A stretch of DNA of 8,920 nt from Bifidobacterium breve (GTDB taxonomy: Bacteria; Actinomycetota; Acidimicrobiia; IMCC26256; PALSA-555), in assembly GCA_945889545.1 (NCBI GenBank), contig CAMDCC010000106.1:1-8920 (forward strand), written 5' to 3'. Shown here in pieces: positions 6,422 through 8,920 of this stretch. The translations under genes and the position numbers were made by a program. How positions within the stretch are numbered: position 1 is the stretch's first letter; the number at the start of each line of letters is the position of its first letter. Under the pieces are notes generated by a model that saw only the letters and a list, made by a program, of their open reading frames with translations, was not told where the DNA came from and did no database searches.

Positions 6422-6462
6422 TCGCCCTTCGTACTCGAAGTCGCCCTTCGTACTCGAAGTCG
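6422..6462. repeat. 19-bp tandem duplication inside the methyltransferase gene
   Basis: CGCCCTTCGTACTCGAAGT occurs at 6423-6441 and again at 6442-6460, with one extra matching base before and two after, so the period-19 tract covers 6422-6462. Nineteen is not divisible by three, so the second copy shifts the reading frame. Both copies are identical, which points to a recent event or ongoing slippage. Confidence 0.95.
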
Positions 6463-7602
6463 ACGGTCGTATTCTCTCGAAAGCCTTGCGATGTCAATTG
6501 ATTGCGTCGGTACCGCCGGCTGCCGGCCGGCAGCAGTTCGGGGTTGGATTGCTCCTCGCGCGTCATCGGTCGTCGTGAGCCATCCGTCAATTCCAAATGC
6601 GTGTACTGACCCAGCCCAGGTGCGTCAGCCGCTCGTTCATCGCGATCGCGGTATGACTGTCGATACTTCACGCGATCGCGATCGCGCGCGTACCAGAGGA
6701 TGTAGTCGGTCACACTTTCGAGCAACTTGGCGCTCGAACCGCCTGTCTTCTGGACGGTGATCGTGCCCACTCGGTTCTCGGCTCCGAATACTTCGTCGAG
6801 CAGCAAGCCGACGCGAAGCAGGTTCTCTTCACCGATCTGCACGAAGATCGAGCCCTCGTCAGTCAGTAATTCCTTCGCCACGAGCAGTCGGTCGCGTAGG
6901 TACGTCAGGTACGAGTGCACGCCGAGCGTCCACGTGTCGCGGTAGGCCTGGATCTGCTCGGGTTCGCGCGTCAGTGAGCCATCGTCGGTCTCGCGCGGTG
7001 ACCGCTCGTCGATCCTGGCCTGGAAGTTGGAGTTGTAGTTGATCCCGTACGGGGGATCGACGTAAATGCACTGGACCTTGCCAGCCATCCGCTCGCGTTC
7101 GAGCAGGCTCGTCATCACCACGAGGGAGTCGCCGAGGATCAGACGGTTCGTCCAGTCGACGTCGTGTTGGTAGAAGCCGAGCTCCTTGTCGCGCTCGAGC
7201 TGCGGGTCGCCGAAGAGCGCCATCTGCGGCGCTTCCTTGCGGGCGGCGGCGAGGATCGCTTCGGTGGAGAGGCGCTCGTGGATGTGGATGCTGACCGCGT
7301 CGACCTCGAACGAGGTGCGTTCCGCCTTGCCGGCCCAGTGGAGCTGCGGGTCGATGCGGGGGTCGTACTCGTACTTCTTGGTGGGCGGCTTCTCGGTCTC
7401 GTAGCGGGCGAGTCCGGCCTCGGGGTTGTTGAGGCGCGTGGCGTCGTCGTGGCGGTAGTCGTCGACCTGTTTGGTCGCGGCCTTCTTCGCGGCGCGCTTC
7501 GCGGGCGCCGCCTTCTTCGTGGTGCGCTTTGCCGGTGTGGCCACCCAAACCCCCCGTGACGAGGCCCCCGTGGTCGTCAGCGTGTGACGCTACCGCCGCG
7601 TT

Positions 7603-7617
7603 TGTCTGTCAGGGTGA
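7603..7617. repeat. 15-bp inverted repeat, right copy
   Basis: TGTCTGTCAGGGTGA is the exact inverse of 6280-6294 at the right end of the IS. It lies about 60 bp upstream of the methyltransferase start and about 15 bp beyond the stop of the coding-like remnant 7845-7633. That is the spacing expected if this were the end of a second, mostly lost element, but a random or regulatory origin is not excluded. Confidence 0.8.
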
Positions 7618-7632
7618 CGACATGCGAGGGTG

Positions 7633-7845
7633 TCACTCGTCGGGAGTTATCCGCCCGTACTGGTCGGGGAGGCTGCCCCAGCCGTGTACGGGCACGGGGA
7701 GGTCGAATTCGTCGTCGTCGAGGTCGGGCGCTTCGTCGATGAACCCCGCGGCCATGTCGTTGAGATAGCGGAACTGGGCGTCGCGGTCGGGACATCCTCC
7801 GGAGGCATACGCGGTAACGGATCGGCACTCGGCGAACTTGCGGGG
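7633..7845 (-). pseudogene. Coding-like C-terminal remnant, possibly transposase debris
   Basis: A minus-strand frame with no start codon of its own stays open from the TAA at 7932 to the TGA at 7633. Its most protein-like part reads AYASGGCPDRDAQFRYLND, continuing into a strongly acidic stretch (IDEAPDLDDDEFDLPVPV) and ending GRITPDE. The short segment PDRDAQFRYLN resembles a segment I associate with ISAzo13-family transposases (PDRDAQFRYIN), but the rest does not, so this may be a recombined scrap or an unrelated acidic protein tail. Further upstream the frame runs antisense over the tRNA-Arg half, so only the part below about 7845 is likely to be real. Confidence 0.3.
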
Positions 7846-7851
7846 GTTGCT

Positions 7852-7892
7852 CTCCGGAGCCGTGTGCGCAGGTCCGAGTCCTGCCGAGGGCG
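7852..7892 (+). tRNA. 3' half of tRNA-Arg(CCG), candidate attachment-site remnant
   Basis: CTCCGGA (7852-7858) matches an anticodon loop with CCG at 7854-7856. It is followed by GCCGT (anticodon-stem 3' strand), a four-base variable loop GTGC, a T-arm with perfect 5-bp stem GCAGG/CCTGC (7868-7872 and 7880-7884), and the acceptor 3' strand CGAGGGC with G92 as discriminator. This agrees with the 3' half of bacterial tRNA-Arg(CCG). The T-loop is TCCGAGT, with C in place of the pseudouridine-55 T. Upstream there is no matching acceptor strand (GCCCTCG expected) and no D-arm, so the gene is not functional. A 3' half starting at the anticodon loop is the usual core duplicated by tyrosine integrases. 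Confidence 0.6.
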
Positions 7893-7915
7893 CAACCGCT
7901 CCGGAGTCCGATGCC

Positions 7916-7987
7916 GTGTCAATCGTTGGTTACGAAACGCAGCACGCGGCACTGGAGCGCGGCGTTGACGAGTTGAAGAAGCGCTGA
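7916..7987 (+). other. Short open frame or gene tail after the tRNA half
   Basis: A plus-strand frame running out of the tRNA half ends SIVGYETQHAALERGVDELKKR followed by TGA. From GTG 7916 this is only 23 codons, with no ribosome-binding site. The helix-forming, charged composition looks more protein-like than its surroundings. It may be the tail of a gene cut at the recombination point. I do not recognise it. Confidence 0.2.
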
Positions 7988-8112
7988 TGAGCCGGTTGCG
8001 AGTCGTGATCGAACACGGAGCAGCGACCCGCTACGCCGTGTGCGCATGCTCGCCGCTGCCGACGCCGCGCTCCGCCGCCTCAGTCGACAGCGCGCGGGTC
8101 GTCAGACGCTCG

Positions 8113-8118
8113 TATAGT
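8113..8118 (+). promoter_or_regulatory. TATAGT -10 element, probable leaderless promoter of the small membrane protein
   Basis: TATAGT (8113-8118) is followed by exactly 7 bases and then ATG 8126, the same geometry as the TATAAT promoter of the DUF222 gene. No Shine-Dalgarno sequence is present, and no good -35 hexamer stands 16-18 bp upstream. Leaderless messages are common in actinobacteria. Confidence 0.55.
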
Positions 8119-8125
8119 TGTTCGC

Positions 8126-8536
8126 ATGTCGGCGGTGCGCGGTTCGTTCGCCGAGAGCCGCTCGACCGGTCGGCGCCTGCTGCTCGCGACGATCCTGGTG
8201 TTGGCCGGTTTCTCCACGCTCCATAGTCCGGTCTTGGATCAGGCCACCGCGGTGCTCGGTGACGCCGTGCACATGACGCCCACCACGGATGACTTGCACC
8301 CCGATGGCGCGCAGCCGAAGGGGCCGCACGCGTCCAACGCTGAATGGATGCTTCACGCACTTGCAATGTGCGCGGCGATCGTGGTGCTCTGGGTGCGGTC
8401 GTCGGTCGCAGGCTGTCGCCTGACTCGAGGCGTGATCGTCTCACACGACGCCCCGATTCTGGGCGGCGGCTATCTCCCGACTGGGCCGGCTCCTCCTGTA
8501 CGTGCGTTGCGGAGGTTCGTCGTACTCCGACACTGA
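8126..8536 (+). CDS. Small membrane protein with two predicted transmembrane helices
   Basis: The 136-residue product has a hydrophobic helix at about 17-35 (RRLLLATILVLAGFSTLHS) and another at about 74-91 (WMLHALAMCAAIVVLWVR). Between them is a loop rich in Asp, His and Pro containing HMTPTTDDLHPDG. The C-terminus is basic and probably cytoplasmic. The order helix, His-rich loop, H..MC helix recalls small actinobacterial membrane proteins of the DUF6153 kind, some of which sit near metal-handling genes, but I hold this only weakly. The start is supported by the TATAGT box 7 bases upstream. An overlapping minus-strand frame over the same region lacks such support. Function unknown. Confidence 0.55.
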   Translation: MSAVRGSFAESRSTGRRLLLATILVLAGFSTLHSPVLDQATAVLGDAVHMTPTTDDLHPDGAQPKGPHASNAEWMLHALAMCAAIVVLWVRSSVAGCRLTRGVIVSHDAPILGGGYLPTGPAPPVRALRRFVVLRH

Positions 8537-8678
8537 TCCGCCTCCCGGCGCGTCGCTGACTGGCCGAACCCCAGCTACCTCCGAGCCTTCACCTGAGTCT
8601 GCTTGCGCGGCTCTGAGCCGATGTAGGGCCTTCGGTTGCGACGCGATCGCTGTCGTTCGACCCGTGTCGATCCAATTC

Positions 8679-8684
8679 AGGAGG
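8679..8684 (+). promoter_or_regulatory. Ribosome-binding site before the partial methyltransferase
   Basis: A perfect AGGAGG lies 6 bases upstream of TTG 8691, which makes that TTG the best start for the gene running off the right edge. Confidence 0.6.
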
Positions 8685-8690
8685 CCTTCG

Positions 8691-8920
8691 TTGCAGCTTC
8701 ACCGGACAACCTCGTTCCCCAACGCAGTCCGACGCGGCGTGCTCGGCGTCGCGCTCGGAGGTGCCGCCTGGCACCTGTGGCAGCGCGTGATCTCCATGAC
8801 TACCTTCCCACCCTTCGCCCGGCTGATCGGCGAGCTCGTCGCTCCCGAGCCAGGCATGGAGGTCTATGACCCAAGCGCCGGCGCAGGGATGTTGCTGCGC
8901 GCGGCGAGCGGCGCGGCGTC
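8691..8920 (+). CDS. N-terminal part of a class I DNA methyltransferase (N6-adenine/HsdM-like), runs off the window
   Basis: From TTG 8691 an uninterrupted 76-codon frame continues past the window end. After an unusual Arg/Gly/Ala-rich N-terminus (1-35, with GVLGVALGGAAWHLWQ) it reads MTTFPPFARLIGELVAPEPG (36-55) and MEVYDPSAGAGMLLRAA (56-72). This matches the AdoMet-binding motif I region of type I HsdM and related N6-adenine methylases, where a helix ending PxPG precedes VYDPxxGxGxLL (D60, G64, G66). In HsdM this motif normally follows a helical domain of 150 or more residues, so the start here seems truncated or belongs to a short stand-alone methylase. A second in-frame ATG lies at 8796. 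AGGAGG 6 bases upstream supports the TTG. Any partner subunits would lie to the right. Confidence 0.6.
   Translation, partial: MQLHRTTSFPNAVRRGVLGVALGGAAWHLWQRVISMTTFPPFARLIGELVAPEPGMEVYDPSAGAGMLLRAASGAA

Larger units (their letters stand above)
6275..7544 (-). pseudogene. Type III-like site-specific DNA (adenine-N6) methyltransferase, frameshifted and 3'-truncated
   Basis: GTG 7544 follows a G-run that may serve as ribosome-binding site. The protein opens with a Lys/Ala/Pro-rich tail (3-25), then WTNRLILGDSLVVMTSLLE (131-149) and the catalytic CIYVDPPYGINYNSNFQ (159-175, DPPY 163-166), GSIFVQIGEENLLRVGLLLDEVFG (231-254) and a target-recognition-like stretch. This is the beta-class order, in which the AdoMet-binding motif I lies downstream. 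A 19-bp tandem duplication at 6422-6462 shifts the frame after DFEYEGR, ending in an unrelated tail at 6342. Dropping one copy restores TFHPGSNANWKTTVEGLKQL and ...TLTYVRYASD, after which the IS supplies PLSVRVM and a stop. Motif I is missing in either frame, so methylation should be abolished. Its partner is the truncated restriction subunit beyond the IS. Confidence 0.88.
7545..8112. other. Stretch without an intact gene: island-junction debris
   Basis: Between the methyltransferase start and the promoter of the small membrane protein no convincing complete gene is visible on either strand. The stretch holds the right copy of the 15-bp inverted repeat (7603-7617), a small AGCGT-GTG-ACGCT dyad (7579-7591), a coding-like minus-strand remnant (7845-7633), a tRNA-Arg 3' half (7852-7892) and a short plus-strand tail ending in TGA at 7987. 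Short overlapping open frames here have poor composition and no ribosome-binding sites. This mixture fits a recombination junction. Confidence 0.6.

Noticed and set aside
6280..7617. Composite transposon or MITE carrying the methyltransferase
   Set aside because: The left 15-bp copy is already explained as the IS right end, and the methyltransferase is cut by that same end, so a mobile unit defined by the pair is not shown; kept only as a finding.
7821..7892. Complete tRNA-Arg gene
   Set aside because: The bases where the acceptor 5' strand and D-arm should be do not pair or match; only the 3' half is supported.
7987..8226. 79-codon plus-strand frame whose ATG overlaps the TGA at 7985-7987
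   Set aside because: It runs through the TATAGT promoter and out of frame through the membrane-protein gene, with no motif; coupled translation after a 23-codon scrap is unlikely.
8031..8444. 137-codon minus-strand open frame over the small membrane-protein gene
   Set aside because: Arg/Pro/Ser-rich without motifs; the plus-strand frame has hydrophobic helices and a -10 box at a fitting distance.
8636..8869. 77-codon plus-strand frame overlapping the partial methyltransferase
   Set aside because: It becomes an Arg-rich shadow, whereas the overlapping frame from TTG 8691 contains motif I and follows AGGAGG.

Overview
The window looks like a chromosomal segment of a high-GC actinobacterium. 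The G+C-rich third codon positions, a 13E12-type DUF222/HNH protein, an etfB-etfA operon and two apparently leaderless promoters all fit; Acidimicrobiia or a relative is plausible, but this is inference. It splits into a housekeeping left part (about 1-2400) and an accessory, rearranged right part (about 2400-8920).

Left part. An 11-bp tandem repeat and a hairpin precede etfB (115-894) and etfA (919-1884), the two subunits of electron transfer flavoprotein. A hairpin separates them from a convergent minus-strand gene (2339-1905). That gene's product has the layout of a RadC-type JAB/MPN domain, but both metal-binding histidines are replaced and it carries a cysteine cluster. Two consecutive hairpins (2363-2403) separate it from a DUF222/HNH-endonuclease gene (3563-2448), which has its own TATAAT promoter with a perfect palindrome in the spacer.

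Right part. On the minus strand lie the remains of a type III-like restriction-modification operon. The methyltransferase (from 7544) keeps its N-terminal half with DPPY, but is frameshifted by a 19-bp tandem duplication and then cut off. The restriction subunit (4755-3658) keeps only the last helicase motif and its PD-(D/E)XK nuclease domain. Between them sits an apparently intact IS3-family element of about 1.53 kb (4760-6290) with two ORFs, a DDE(35) catalytic triad and recognisable imperfect terminal repeats, but no target-site duplication. The simplest reading is that an IS-associated deletion removed the methyltransferase 3' end and the restriction-subunit 5' end together, disabling both activities.

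Upstream of the methyltransferase, 7545-8125 holds no intact gene. It contains a 15-bp sequence that is the perfect inverse of the IS right end, a short coding-like remnant, and the 3' half of a tRNA-Arg(CCG), a classic footprint of integration at a tRNA gene. A small two-helix membrane protein (8126-8536) follows, with a TATAGT box placed exactly like the DUF222 promoter. The window ends inside a second apparent DNA methyltransferase (8691-8920, partial) with an AdoMet-binding DPSAGAG motif. Overall the right part reads as a decayed defence/mobile island next to core metabolism. I see no intact novel system; the most interesting content is how the restriction system was broken and the island-boundary marks around it.
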